Shown here piece by piece: positions 10,676 through 23,450 of a stretch of DNA of 64,000 bases. The DNA is taken from contig NW_017893458.1 of NCBI RefSeq assembly GCF_001540865.1, positions 1 through 64,000 on the forward strand, given 5' to 3'. The notes under the pieces are model-generated. The model was not told where the DNA came from. It searched no databases and saw only the letters and a program-made list of their open reading frames with translations. Each line of letters opens with the position of its first letter. The stretch's first letter is position 1. A program made the position numbers and the translations under genes. Origin of the DNA: Ananas comosus. Taxonomy: Eukaryota > Streptophyta > Magnoliopsida > Poales > Bromeliaceae.

Positions 10676-11180
10676 ACCCCACTATTTCCACAGAGTCGGG
10701 ACCGAGCGAGCCGGCGAGCGACCGAGGTAAAGGTATCGCGCCTTAGACAGAGGCCACCAGAGTTGAGTTTGGTTTACATTTTGTTGGTAGAGTACCCTAT
10801 GTTCATCTTTTGTATTTGATGACTAGTGATGTTGAGAAAAAAATGTAAAGCTTATTTTGAGGTAAATGTGATGTAAGAAAGAAATGATGCAATGTGTAAT
10901 GAAGTACAAAGAATCATGAATGTAAATGGATGCAATGTATATGATCAAAAATGAATCATAGTACTTGTAAATGTTTAGTTTCCTTTTTCTTTCACTCGTG
11001 GCTATTGCTTACCCTCGTGTAAGCCGTTTGTGTATGTTTCCGCTAGTGCTTTTCTCTATTGATGAAAATGTACATGTGATGAGCATTGGGCGGATAGGGG
11101 AAACTCTGTCCGTTCGGCGTCTGTTTGACGTGCTCGGGTCGGGCCAAATTGGTATCGGCTTCGGGGCGTGACAGATATAG

Positions 11181-11191
11181 TGGTATCAGAG
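11181..11191 (+). other. Primer-binding site for initiator tRNA-Met
   Basis: TGGTATCAGAG lies 8 nt after the LTR end GTGACA. It matches the 3' end complement of plant initiator tRNA-Met used by most gypsy elements. Confidence 0.9.
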
Positions 11192-11499
11192 ACAAGAGTG
11201 AAAGAATAGGAATGGACCTAGAGACCCTTAGGATTGGAAAGCCTTAAGGATCTAGGAAACGTGAGTGACGTGGGATCAAAGTTAGCGAAAGCATGTCATT
11301 GGGTCAAGATGGGACGTCTCTAATGTGATTAGAGGCTAAGTGTAATTTTCATTTATCCTCTACTTCTAGTGTTGTGTCGGGCGGCCGACGACATGGCGCT
11401 TGAAGTAAGGATGAATGTGCATGTTGCTTTCGCCTAATTGTGTATGGTCAAGTAATGATGGTCAAGTGACTAATGTGAGTTGCTTCTTTTCAGGAAGCA

Positions 11500-14007
11500 A
11501 TGGCACCTCGACGTCGATCGCAGGCAAGGTCGATGCCGGAGGAAACGAATGCGGTGCCCGAGTAATCCGGAGCAAGTGGCGACGGAGAGCTTAGGGAACA
11601 AATGGCCGCGCTTATTGGCGTAGTGTGGCAGCAAGCGGAGTCTGTTCAACGCCAAGGGGAACAGATTCAGCGGCTCTAGGAGACCTTGGAGCGCCAGCAG
11701 GCGGCGGCGGCCCAGGCGGGTGTCGAGCATGTCACGCCCCCTGTGGTAGTGCCAAGTGTTGTTGAGGGAGCGGCGGCAGCGGCGGCTGTTCCAGTTACGG
11801 TAGTACCGGCAGGGTCGGGAACTTCGAATCCCGATAGCGCGGCAGTCGATGCGGAGCGAGAGCGCACTTTGGCGGCTCTCATTCAGTTCAAGAAGTTCGA
11901 CCCACCTACCTTTGAAGGCGGTTTGGTGGAGCCGGCGATCGCGGAGTCGTGGATCGACTCAATGGAGACGCTCTTCGAGGACTTGAATACCTCGGAGAAG
12001 GACAAAGTGTACCTTGCCACACACTGTTTTGAGAAAGCGGCGAAGGTGTGGAGGAAGCGAGTTAGGCGGGATCGACCTACCGACCTCCCGCCTATGATGT
12101 GGGAAGAGTTCAAGAGAGCGGTGTTCGCGAACTACTTCCCCGACATGGTGAAGCGGAAGCTACAGGACAAGTTCCGCAAGTTGAGACAGGGCGATCGATC
12201 GGTGGGGGAGTACGAGCAAGAGTTCTCCCACCTTATTGATTGCGTTCCCAACGTTGTTCGTGATGATCGGGACCGGGCGGATTGGTTCTTGCGAGGACTC
12301 TAACCCCGGATTTATGAGAAAGTGCAAATTTTGAAGTTGTCGACCTTTGCGGAGGTCTTCGATAGAGCCTTGTGGGCGGAGCACGGTAGCGCCCATGTAC
12401 TTGAAGAAAGGAAAGCTATTGCCGAGTCGAAGGACAAGGGCAAGAAAAGAGCGGCGGGCGGTGCCGGGGGCCGGCCAATTGCTAAGAAACCCCCTCCGTA
12501 TCCCCGACAGCAGGCGAGGAATTGGAGACCACCTCTATGTGTTATTTGTGGTGGTGAGCACAAGGTGTCGACTTGTCCGCAGCGCGATGGCAAGTGTTTC
12601 AAGTGTGGCCAACCGGGACATCTTATCCGGGAGTGCCCGACATGGACGTCGTCTGCGCCAACGGCGGCTTCAACACCGTCTACCCCGAGACAGCTTGCGG
12701 GGTTACCACCGGCGATGTCGGCTGGACGCGCGTCAGCACCGCGTCAGCCGGAGGGATCGAGAGCGCCTAGCGGCCGAGTCTTTGCCGCTCAGGTGGAGGA
12801 GCAACAACCTGCAGCACCCGACGACGTCGTGGCAGGTATAGTTGTGATTAAAGGCACTAGAGCTAGAGCAGTGTTTGATACAGGCGCATCTCATTCGTTC
12901 CTTAGCACTTCATTTGCTAAGACTCATGGCATAGAGATGGTGTACAATGAGGATTACTGGTGGGTGAACGCTCCAGAGCATTCATTCAGTGTCCATAACG
13001 AGTGTTTGGCGTGTCCAGTGCAAATAGGCGATTGGATTATGCCGATTGATCTGCTAGTGCTAGATCAGATGTGGGGATTTGATGTTATCTTGGGGACCAA
13101 CTGGCTCTCCAAGTACTATGCGGTGATAGATTGTGAAAGCAAGGTGATCACTTTTCATAAGCCTAATCAAGAAGAGTTAGTCTACCAAGCATGCAAAAGT
13201 AGGCGCTTCGCGGCGACTATATCGTCTGTGAGGGCGAAGAGAATGATCAAAGGAGGGTGTAAGGCCTATTTGGCAACCATGGTGGATGCTCGAAAGGAGT
13301 ACCCAGAGTTGAGAGATATTCGAGTAGCGTGCGAGTTTCCGGATGTGTTTCCGGCGGAGTTACCGGGACTGCCACCGGATCGGGAAGTTGAGTTTGTCAT
13401 TGACTTGATTTCCGGGGCGGAGCCAGTTTCGAAGGCTCCGTACAGAATGGCACCGGTGGAGCTAAAAGGTCAGCTACAAGACTTGCTCGATAAGGGCTTC
13501 GTGAGGCCGAGTGTGTCACCGTGGGGAGCTCCGGTGCTATTTGTGAAGAAGAAGGATGGCACACTTCGACTCTGCGTAGATTATCGCGAGTTGAACAAAG
13601 TGACGATAAAGAACAAGTACCCGTTGCCGAGGATTGACGATCTATTCGATCAGTTGCAAGGGTCCAAGGTGTATTCGAAGATTGATCTCCAATCGGGGTA
13701 TCATCAATTAAAGATCAGGCCGAAGGATGTGCACAAAACGGCGTACCGTACGCGGTATGGCCATTATGAGTTCACGGTAATGCCGTTTGGGCTTACTAAT
13801 GCCCCGGCAGCATTTATGGACTTGATGAATCGAGTCTTTAGGCCATTGTTGGATCGATGCGTCGTGGTATTTATAGACGACGTGTTGGTTTACTCAAAGA
13901 GTGAGAAGGAGCATGAAGAGCATCTGAGAGCGGTGTTGCAGATACTCAGACAAGAGAAGCTCTATGCAAAGTTAAAGAAATGTGACTTTTGGCTGAAGGA
14001 GGTCACA
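11500..14007 (+). pseudogene. Gypsy (Del/Tekay-like) gag-protease-RT, interrupted
   Basis: One reading frame runs from MAPRRRSQARS. Gag has a proline/alanine-rich N-terminus, then a capsid region with [28 protein letters not shown] and [18 protein letters not shown] zinc-knuckle pair follows near 12540-12640 ([13 protein letters not shown], then [14 protein letters not shown]). Protease has [10 protein letters not shown] (near 12880). RT has [42 protein letters not shown] and the catalytic FIDD box (near 13873). Three in-frame stops break gag: TAA 11563, TAG 11677, TAA 12301. The frame is cut at [10 protein letters not shown], where a TGTAATGCACTGG sequence begins. RNase H and integrase are missing. 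The coding part is otherwise well kept, suggesting moderate age. Confidence 0.93.
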
Positions 14008-14795
14008 TGTAATGCACTGGATCTTGCAAATCGCAAGATTCGAGTGTTTGATCTGTGTGTGGAGCCTCTCCACAGTTTTTGGAGGGTCGTTGATAGTGTT
14101 CCGACCTCTAGCACGCATCCCGAGGATGTTGGATTGAGACTTGGCACCAAAATCCCGAAACTGAAATTTTTGGTCAGCTCTCGGGTAGCCTGCAGCAGAG
14201 CTTGTACCGGAACAAGGTTGGTCTTGTACCGGTACAAGGTTGATGGTTGTACCGGTACAGCCATCGGGCTTGTACCGGTACAGAGCCGCAGACCCAGCAA
14301 CCCGAGCCTCGGGTTTGCAATTTCGTCGGCCTTGTACCGGTACAAGAGCCCGTGTACCGGTACAAGGAGGCAGTTTTTGTGCAGTTTGATCTGCAGGGGT
14401 GTTTTTTCTATTGTAGCACTTCTATAAGTGCACCCCACGCCCCTTAGGGCCTCCCCTGTGCAGAGACCAGCAGGAGTTGAGGTAGGAGGAGCTTCCTCTC
14501 CCTTCCTTTGCATTTTTACTCCTTTTGCTTGGTTTTAATTGAGTTTTCTCTCCTCTATTTGCATCTTGGTGGCTCCTCCACCATTACCTTGTACCGGTAC
14601 AAGCCCTGCTGAAGGCTACCCGAGAGCTAACCAAAATTCGTTTTTTCGGGTTTTGGTGCAAGGCTTTAAACCACAATTCTCGGGATACGTGCCATAGGTC
14701 GGAACACTGTCAACGACCCACCAGAAAAACTGGAAAAGCTCAGAACACGACCAAACACTCGAACCTCGCAATTTGCAAAGGTCCAGTGTGTTACA
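14008..14795. mobile_element. Inverted pair of LTR-like ends joining two gypsy copies
   Basis: The left end TGTAATGCACTGG and right end CCAGTGTGTTACA are inverted. About 200 bp at each side are imperfect inverted copies of each other (shared: TTCGAGTGTTTG, GGGTCGTTGA, AGCTCTCGGGTAGCC). The centre (14203-14603) holds seven copies of the palindrome TTGTACCGGTACAA or close variants. No transposase and no TSD were seen: the left flank is a + strand gypsy RT and the right flank a - strand gypsy RT. It looks like head-to-head copies of an otherwise unseen LTR at an inversion breakpoint. Confidence 0.6.
14203..14603. repeat. Dispersed TTGTACCGGTACAA palindromes
   Basis: Perfect or near-perfect copies start near 14203, 14223, 14247, 14269, 14333, 14354 and 14588, at irregular spacing. 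Each is a 14-16 bp palindrome centred on ACCGGT. Confidence 0.85.
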
Positions 14796-15750
14796 CCTAT
14801 GAAGCTTCGGACCTCCGTGACGTTCGTTGGGCGCTGCTAATTCTCGACTGCTTCGACTTTTCTCGGGTCAACCGAAACACCGCCCTCGGAAATCACGTGC
14901 CCTAAGAAGGCAACCTCTCGAAGCCAGAAGTCACATTTCTTTAGCTTTGCGAATAGCTTCTCCTCCCGAAGGATTTGAAGCACTATCCGCAAATGCTCCG
15001 CGTGCTCCTCGTCGCTCCGCGAATAGACCAAGATGTCGTCTATGAAGACCACGACAAATCGGTCCAAGCACGCTTTGAACACACGGTTCAATAGATTCAT
15101 GAATGCTGCCGGGGCATTAGTGAGCCCGAAAGGCATAATCGTGTACTCATAGTGTCCATATCGCGTACGAAACGCGGTCTTCTGAACATCCTCCGACTTA
15201 ATCTTCAACTGATGATAGCCGGACTATAGGTCTATCTTTGAGTACACTCGCGACCCCTGTAGCTAATCAAATAAGTCGTCAATTCGGGGCAACGGGTACT
15301 TGTTCTTTATCGTGACCTTATTCAACTCTCGATAATCCACGCAGAGTCGAAACGAGCCATCCTTCTTGCGCACGAACAACACCGGGGCTCCCCACGGCGA
15401 TACGCTCGGTCTGATAAACCCCTTGTTGAGAAAATCTTGCAGCTGATCCCTCAGTTCCCTTAGCTCTGCCAGCGCCATGCGATATGGGGCCTTTGAGATC
15501 GGCGCCGTCCCGGGAACCAAGTCTATAACGAACTCGATCTCCCGATCCGGCGGCATCCCCGGTAACTCCATGGGAAATACATATGGGAATTCCCGCACCA
15601 CCGATAATTCTTCTAAATTCGGAGCCACTCGGTCCACTTCCACGACGGTCGCCAAAAATGCTACGCAGCCGCCGTTAACCAACTTTCTAGCTCTCGTCGC
15701 CGATACCGTCACGACAAAACAAGAGCTTCGACAAGCTCGATAAACGGACT
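14796..15750 (-). pseudogene. Gypsy pol fragment (RT), minus-strand element
   Basis: Read on -, it runs from [16 protein letters not shown] through the protease-RT linker ([20 protein letters not shown]), RT with [42 protein letters not shown], to [20 protein letters not shown] and finally VRSFIG at the left edge. A stop (TAG) replaces the tryptophan expected after EAVEN, and another stop lies near 15223. The left edge is cut by the TGTAACACACTGG sequence. The upstream part of the same element continues at 19104, beyond a solo LTR. Confidence 0.9.
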
Positions 15751-16218
15751 CCTTCTGTCACGCCCCAAGCCCACATCTTTGGTCGGTTTCGGGCACGCCA
15801 ACAGACCGTCGAATGGACAAGGTTTCTCCTGTACATTCAAGGCGTCACAATCCATACAAAGCGCGAGGTTCCAAACAGGAACAATACTCAACAACGATTG
15901 TATAAGGAAGGTATCAAACAACATAACACATCCTATGTTATTACAAGCATTCCGATTAGATTCATTTTCTTACATCACACTTGCATATTACATTTTACAT
16001 TACAAATTACATTCTTTTACATTCATACATCCAAATACAATCAAGTTCTTTCAATTATTGCATTCTTGGTTCTTTTCATTTTTATACCCCTAAGTAGCCG
16101 ACTCGGGATACTGCTATCTGGTCTCGATGGCAGGGCGCTAACTACGGAGCTATGCCCTTGCCTCGCGCCGCCGCGCCGCTCACGTGCGAACCTGTAACAC
16201 CCCAAAACAACGTGGGGT

Positions 16219-16240
16219 GAGAACCAACTCCATGGTTCCC
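16219..16240 (-). other. Conserved LTR hairpin (CCA/TGG stem version)
   Basis: Arms GAACCA / TGGTTC. Sense RNA stem GGGAACCA with UGGUUCUC. About 465 nt from the LTR 3' end. Confidence 0.7.
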
Positions 16241-16844
16241 AGTGGGTACGGCCACCCAAGGGAAAAGCTCGACCAATAGGTCCGAGGAGGCACTGCAATC
16301 ATATTAGTCCAAAAACATCTACAGATATATATATCATCATGTAATTATGCAACTAATAGATAACATGCCTCACGAATATGCAATATGCAAATCATGCAAC
16401 TCATGAAAGTAGATTATTGATTCTACTCTTTATTTTTAACCATTCTTTACTCTTAGCCAATCTTTATTGCTAATCATTCTTTACATTATTAGCTATTCTT
16501 TAGCGTGTGCTATTTTTTGACATTAGCCGTTCTTTATTCTTTAGTCTTTACTCTTTATTCTTTATTCTTTATTCTTTATTCTTTATTCTTTACTAAGGGT
16601 ACTCACACCTTAGCCATATTAGTCTCATTTGCCATTCTTTCTTATGGTTACATTACCTTAACCACTATGCCATCCGACTCGGTCTTAAGTCAATCAATTG
16701 CGGATAGCCCGCGCTCAATCAGGCTCGAGGTGAAGGAACTATCACATGCACCTCAGCCTTAAATCCTCTCGACTGTAGGTCTGCCACGGGGTGAGGAATG
16801 CCATCGAACCCTGGACCACAAGTCTCTCGAGCTCTAGCTTATGG

Positions 16845-17010
16845 CATACCGGGCGAGGAGAACCAACATACCCGTTGAATCACTGTCGGGCGAGGAGAAC
16901 CAACATACCCACAGTATGATTCTCATTAGCCATCTCTTTTACCGGGCGAGGAGAACCAACATACCCGTTGAATCACTGTCGGGCGAGGAGAACCAACATA
17001 CCCACAGTTA
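16845..17010. repeat. LTR-internal tandem repeat
   Basis: GGGCGAGGAGAACCAACATA occurs four times, and a block of about 115 bp containing two of them is duplicated. Confidence 0.85.
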
Positions 17011-19103
17011 TGATTCACCTGTGCGCGGTCGCAAGCCTTATCTACTGCACTAGCAGCCTTCATTCCTAGGGATTCCGGAATCCATTTCTCATTACTCAAG
17101 GGTTGGTCTTAACCCTATGGAATTGACCTATCTAGGTCCAAGCCTTTACTCAACCTAAGTTAATACTTTAGGTTCGTTGCTTTCATACTCATAGCCTAGG
17201 TTGTTAACACTAGGTCCATTACTCTTTTCTACCTAGGTTCACTTGACTCTAGGTTCTTTACCTTTATTTCACAACCTATGTTCTCTAACATTAGGTTTAA
17301 TGCCCTTCTCGTTAACCTATGTTCATTAACACTAGGTACATTATCACTCTTGTTCAACCTATGTTCTTGACGCTAGGTTCATTGTCATTCTTGTTCAACC
17401 TATGTTTATTAACACTAGATTCAATGCCACTCGATGTTCTTACTTTACAATGCCACGTTCTTTACTCTACTTAGAGTTCATTAATCTTAGTTCACATTCA
17501 TATCTAGGCATATGTCTTATGCATTCATTATTAGCATCTCAATCATGCACTTATATATCATCTAGTTCATGCACATAGTTCATGTGTTTACTTAACATAC
17601 ATCTTATACATGCATTTAACTTATGCATTCCTGACTAGCATATACTCTATGCATTCATTTGACATCTAGCTCATGTAAATTAACATCAACTCATGTATTT
17701 ACTTAGCATTCTTTCATTAGGTCAACATGCATTCCATTTAGTATTTCTATATCAAATCATATGCATTCACTTAGCATTTCTATAACATGTAACATGCATT
17801 CTCATTAGCATTTCTACTTTATGTCATTAGCATGCATCAATATGAAACCACACTATTCTGAGACATAAAGGCGACCTAGTCGCTTCGGTAAACACAACCC
17901 ACCTTAAATTGCTCTCTGATTGCTTATTGTCACTTGCAATCGGCCTTCCGCGGCACCCGTAACCCGGTTCGGCCCGATTTTGCTAATACTCACCAACCGT
18001 GTGTCGAATCGCGGCACCAAAAATTATAGGTCTACGGTTATGTGTCACGGTGCTCCAAATCCATTTTCATGATTTTACAATGTCGCCTCGGCCTTCCAGG
18101 TGGAAACTAAGCCTAAATGCCTGTTTCTTTAATAACTTTACAATGGCTCGACGAATCGCCGAACCGACTTCACCAACGCGTTCGTTTACCTAGCAATTAG
18201 GTTTACGGAGGGTCAAATTAGATCAAACCCTACTATTTTACAAAACCCTATTCGGAGCCCTAATATGCAATTAACCTCCAAATAATCTAAATTAAATGGA
18301 GCAACATACTAACAATGCTCATTAGAGGCTATTAGAACACTTAAAGCTAAGGATTAAGCCAAATCCCAAAAGCTTACCATAATGTGAACGCCGCGACGAA
18401 AGCACGCCGCTCAAACGGCCGCACGAGAGCTCGAACCGACGCCTCCAACACGTTCGCAAGCTCGCTCTCCACCAACCCTCAAATTTTTAGAGAGAGATTT
18501 GGAGAGATGAGAGAGATCTTTAGAGAGAGAAAGGAGGGTTTCTTCCCCTCTCCATGCGTGCGTGTGATGCTTTGAGGCTGCATGGTTTGAGGGAGGAAGA
18601 AGAACAATGGCTTCTTTTATAATTACAGCCTCCAACACTATTTACTTCGGGCAGCTCGAAATCTGATATCTTTCGCCAGAGCTCCCTGAACATCCGTTTG
18701 AGCTCAAATTTGACAGTCATATTCGGTTTTACTTAACGAGTCCAAAGAAGTTTTAATATTTTAGTTTCGACCCCGTTTGGTCGCCGAAAACTGTACCGAA
18801 CTGTAATCTTTATCAGATAACTGTTGGATTTTATTTTTCACCTTCCGGGTGTCAGAATGACATGAAACTTTAAATCTAGCCTCATAAAAATAATTTTGGT
18901 TCATCCTCCAGTTTTCATAATTTTCTGACATTGTACATTTCTGCTAATTTATCTGTCCCGTTTCCGACAGAAAATTCTAAATCTTCTGTTTTTATTCCGA
19001 TTTCAGCACAAGTCACCTCTGACTTATGTTTTACTTCTCTAAATCCAATAAAAATAGTATCTCACACTATTTTTATTTTTATATCAAAATCCGGTATATT
19101 ACA

Positions 19104-20799
19104 CCTTCTGTCTTGGCTCCCGAAAGGTGATCGATTTATTCTTACAATCGATCGTGGCGTAATACCTCAAGAGCTAGTCCATGCCCAAAATGACGTCATA
19201 CGTCTCCAGTTTATTAAGTTCCAACATCCGGATGGGCATTATCCAGTCGCCTACTTGCACTGGGCACGACGAGCACTCCATGTAGGTATTGAATAACGAC
19301 TCAGGGCCTTCAACTCGCCACTTGCCACTTGCTTCTATGGGTATGTCATGCATGCGTGCAAATGCTCTACTAATGAACGAATGTGTGGCACCTGTATCTA
19401 ACATAGCCCTGAAGCGAACTCCATCGATTAGAACCATACCTGCCACAATGTCAGGCTCCTCGGCTTGGGTGGACTCCTCGGCTTGGGCCTGAGCGGTGAA
19501 TACCCGTCCGCTTGGCGCTGATCGAGTCACCTCCGGCTGGCGCGGCATCAGTGCGCGTCCCGCTGATACAGGAACATATGGGGCCCCTCCATGATGAGGC
19601 GGGGGTGCTGGAGTCGACGCGGCTGACGGAGTAAACGAGGCCCTTGTTGGACAGTCGCGGCTTATGTGCCCTTCTTGTCCGCAGTCGTAACATTTACCTT
19701 GACGTTGCTTACACTGCGGCGCTCGATGACCCCGGCCTCCACAGATAACGCATTGCTATGGCCCACGGCCCCACGACTGTGATCGCGGATACTTCGGGGG
19801 CCTCCTGGAACCAGATTGTCCCCGCGAACCACCGCACGATAGCTTCCTCCCCTTGTCTTGGGGGTCCAGCCAGCAGCTCACGTTCCTCCCGCACGTGGGC
19901 ATCTCCATGCTCTGCCCACAGAGCTCTGTCAAAGACTTCGGCGAAAGTCGTGAGCTTGAACAACTGCACTGCCCGATATATCCACGGTCGAAGTCCCCGC
20001 AAGAACCATTCGGCCCTGTCCCCGTCATCTTTAACCACGTCTGGGACACAGTCTATACTATGGGAGAACTCCTGCTCGTAGTTTGCTACCGAACGATCCC
20101 CCTGTCTCAATTTGCGAAATTTCTCCTTCAACTTCCACTTCTCGGTGTTAGGGAAGTAGTTTCCAAACACTTCATTCTTAAACTCCTCCCAGAGCATTGG
20201 TGGAAGGTCAGAGGGCCGATCCCGCTTCAACTGCTTCCACCATACCTTCGCTGCCTTCTCGAGGCAATGGGTGGCGAGGGGTACCTTGTCCTGCTCCAAG
20301 GAATATAGGGGTCCTCAAAGAGGGTCTCCATAGAGTCAATCTAGGACTCCACCACCGACGGCTCCACCTTCCCCCCTTCAAAGGTTGGTGGCTTAAACTT
20401 CATGAATTTAATTAGAAACGTCAGCGCACGCTCCTACTCCACTTCCTCGGCCGTCGTTTCGGGTGTTGCCGAACCCGAAGCTGTCGGAGGCGCACTTGCC
20501 GGCGGGGGACAGGCAGCCACCAGAACCGCCACTATACCCTCACCCTCAGCCGCTACCGGCGCGCGCGCCGAAGGTGCGGGTGGATCGCGGCTCTCTGTCA
20601 CTGTTGCGGTCGCCGCCGCCGCCGTTTGCCGCTCCACGAATCCCTGGAGCGGCTCGAACTGGGCCTCCTAGCGCTGCATCGCGCCCAACATCGCAGCGAC
20701 CTGCTCACGCAGCTCCTGCACTTCCTCCGATCTTGGCTGCTCGGGCTACGCAGAAGGCGGTACCGGAACAGACCTACGTATGTAACGTCTTGGGGACAT
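19104..20799 (-). pseudogene. Gypsy gag-protease, 5' half of the minus-strand element
   Basis: The start is MSPRRYIRRSV at 20799, just after a TTTCAGGAGCAA context shared by all gag starts here. Gag capsid motifs: [46 protein letters not shown]. One zinc knuckle is near 19690. Protease has [18 protein letters not shown] near 19370, then YDVILGMD. Stops and frameshifts disrupt gag, for example TAG for the tryptophan in the [12 protein letters not shown] motif (near 20342). The frame resumes at 15750 after the solo LTR. Same lineage as the 11500 copy. Confidence 0.9.
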
Positions 20800-21147
20800 T
20801 TGCTCCTGAAAAGCAACAACTCGGTTAGTTATCTTAATCCGATAACTTCTTAACGTTCACAAAATTAAACGACTCGACGATGAAATCGGGCGGAAGCACA
20901 CAAGTGTTCTAGTTCTGGACTCTTAGCGTCGCGTCGTCGGCCGCCAACACAACCACTACGAGCCAAGAAACGAGTGTCACTTAGATCCGTCTATATTCAC
21001 AGCTAGAGACATAACATCATCTCCGACACAATCGATCAACTTCCGCCACCGCCGTGGGTTCACGTTCACTCACGCCCCTATAATCTTAGGGTTTACCAAC
21101 CTAGGGTCTCCTAGGTCATCCTATACTCTCTCTTTACTTGCTCTTAC

Positions 21148-21159
21148 GCTCTGATACCA
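21148..21159 (-). other. Primer-binding site, initiator tRNA-Met
   Basis: GCTCTGATACCA is the reverse complement of TGGTATCAGAGC, 7 nt from the LTR edge at 21167. Confidence 0.93.
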
Positions 21160-21625
21160 CTTTATCTGTCACGCCCCGAGACCGCCACCAATTTGGTCCG
21201 GTTCGGGCACGTCGGACAGACGCTGAACGGACAGGACCTCCCCTGTCCGCCCAAGGCTAAGCCAACAGATCATGTATAAGAATTTACCCAGGAAATCAAT
21301 TCATAAATACACGATCACAAGGAGCACCACCAGTGCCAACAAATAAGAGCAAGATACAAGTATGATACATACAAGTAAATAAAGAGAGAAAGTCTATCTA
21401 TTACATTCATTTAACTTAATACATTTAATTCCATCTTTTACATTCTTCCAGAACATATGTACAAGCACTCTCAAACCTCACCCCTATACATCATCTACTC
21501 TCAAATAGAAAGGATGACAGCTAATGCAAAAAGGTAGATACCTAATGCAACTAGGGCGCTAGGCCCTTACCGCGATCCTCACGCTCGCCAGGGACACTCG
21601 AACTCGGACCTGTAAAAAGTGGGGT

Positions 21626-21648
21626 GAGAACTATCTTCCATAGTTCCC
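21626..21648 (-). other. Conserved LTR hairpin (CTAT/ATAG stem version)
   Basis: Arms GAACTAT / ATAGTTC with loop CTTCC. Sense RNA stem is 9 bp, GGGAACUAU with AUAGUUCUC. Confidence 0.75.
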
Positions 21649-23149
21649 AGTGGGTTCGGCCGCCGACTCCGCCGGTCTCCCCACTAGGTCTAAGTAGGCA
21701 CAAGTAGATAAACAGATAGATAGATTTGGAAAGCTATGAAAACAGGATAGTAAAGCTACCCTACTGTGCCCGAATCATATATATGTAGAATGCATACACA
21801 ACAAAGTAGATAATCAACTAGCCCGTCATATGTCCAAAAAGTAAAGCTATTTACTTGTTCATCAATCTCGTGGCTCACTCACTAATTCGCCCACTACTCG
21901 CATAGCCATCTCGACGCGTAGGGAGACTAACTCAAACTACGAATCCGAGACCGTCTGCGGGACCCCACATAGGCCATCCCTCGGGACCCCAAATAGGCCA
22001 TCCCGATCCCATGGGACCCCAAATAGGCCATCCCTCATGACCGACTCCGGAGCGCACTACTTGTGTGGAGCGACCATCACAAGTTGGGAACAGACAATTA
22101 GTACAATCCAATTCTCCCACCTCAAGGGTACCCTATCCTCTAGGGCTACTATCACCATAAGTCAATGTGTTTAATATACGCTACGACTCACAATGCCACT
22201 CGTTCTTTGTTTATTAACAACTAGATGCCACTCGTTCTTTTGTTTCAACCATTGCATCATTCTTTCATCGCTACACTATAGGATTACAAGTCTCGACCCA
22301 ATCCTTATTAATCCAATATATCAAATATCCAATGTACGCTACGATATCATCAAGGATGGCATAAGGAAAGGCAATGCACAATTATCCTATAATGCATGTG
22401 AACACAAGATGCAATGTCTCAAAATACTAAGACATAAGAGGGAGCCCGATTGCTTCGAGATGGTCACCACCCACCTCTTGGTGATGCCGCGATGGTAGAA
22501 AACTCGATCTCGCTGCCCTTGGTCGACGCTTCGACTTCTCGGGTCGATCCGAACCCTTAAGCTCTTGGTTCGGCGATATTTTCACACCCGCTTGTCGTAT
22601 CGACGAACCGTCTTCACCGACGCGTTCCGAGACCTAGCAATTTGATTTACGACCTATTAAAATAGATCAAAACTCTAGATTTCCAAAAATCCCGAATCCG
22701 TGCCCTAGGTTGGAAACGATGGGGAAATCCGTGGTGCGAGCTTCAAATGCGAGCTCAAACCATCGCCCTAGCTTCAATAGGTTCCATTCAAACCATTTCT
22801 AAGCAATAAAACCCAATCTCAAGAAATCCACCATGGATGAGTTTGAAGCTTACCTCAATACCAAGCTCCAAGCATGCTCTAGCTTGAAGGAGAGAGGGAA
22901 GAAGACGATCTTCTTCTTCTTCTTGGTCTTCTCCTTCCTCTTCTTCTTCTTTTCCTTCTTTCCCTTTTTCTGCTTCTCTTCTTTTTTTCCTTTCGTTCTA
23001 TAGAGAGAGAGAGGGAAAGAGAGAGCAAATGAGACAAATGGGAGAGAGAGAGAGGTCCCCCACCTGTCATATAGGCCATTTTACAAATAGGCCCCTCAAC
23101 TTTCCATCTATTAAACAGCTTTCACTGGGCTGATTTCGCAGTGAGGGAC

Positions 23150-23450
23150 CAGTCCTAGCTCGGGGAGACCGGTCCCCGAGAGCCTTCCATCTCGGGCAGA
23201 AGGGATTTCGCGTTCGGGAACTGGTCCCTGCCTGAGAGACCGGTCCCCGGGAGACTGGTCCTTGTCCGAGAGACCGGTTCCCGAGAGTTGGATTTTCGGG
23301 ACTTAGCCAAATTTCGGCTATTCTCGCTGGGCTAACGTTCGGGGACCAGTCCTTCCCTGCCAAGGACCGGTTGCCTCAAGAATCCCCGCAATCCCAGCCT
23401 GATGGGACCGGTCCCTCCCTGCCAGGGACCGGTCCCCGAGAGCAATTTTG
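23150..23450. repeat. Array of ACCGGTC-type palindromes in an LTR
   Basis: GGGACCGGTCC, AGACCGGTCCCCG and near variants recur about ten times, often paired head to tail with CGAGAG between them. Confidence 0.85.

Larger units (their letters stand above)
10265..11173 (+). mobile_element. Truncated 5' LTR of a + strand gypsy element
   Basis: The right end is ...TTCGGGGCGTGACA at 11173, followed after 7 nt by a primer-binding site. The body shares landmarks with the complete LTRs in the same order: an AAAGAAC/AATAAAG minisatellite, the conserved hairpin (10655-10675) and GTTCTCACCCCA. The expected start (TGTAAGG...) is absent, so the 5' portion is lost. The left limit is approximate. Confidence 0.75.
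15756..19103 (-). mobile_element. Solo LTR inserted in the minus-strand gypsy
   Basis: It begins TGTCACGCCCCAAGCC and ends AATCCGGTATATTACA. A perfect TSD, CCTTC, sits at 15751-15755 and 19104-19108, and the gypsy protease region reads on across the two copies. At 3,348 bp, it is the same family as 3618-7131. Internal features include ATTCTTT repeats (16440-16600), a GGGCGAGGAGAACCAACATA tandem repeat (16845-17010) and the conserved hairpin at 16219-16240. Confidence 0.93.

Noticed and set aside
12322..14427. A single 701-codon protein
   Set aside because: Codons after 14007 belong to the inserted LTR-like sequence, so the C-terminal 140 residues are not gypsy protein.
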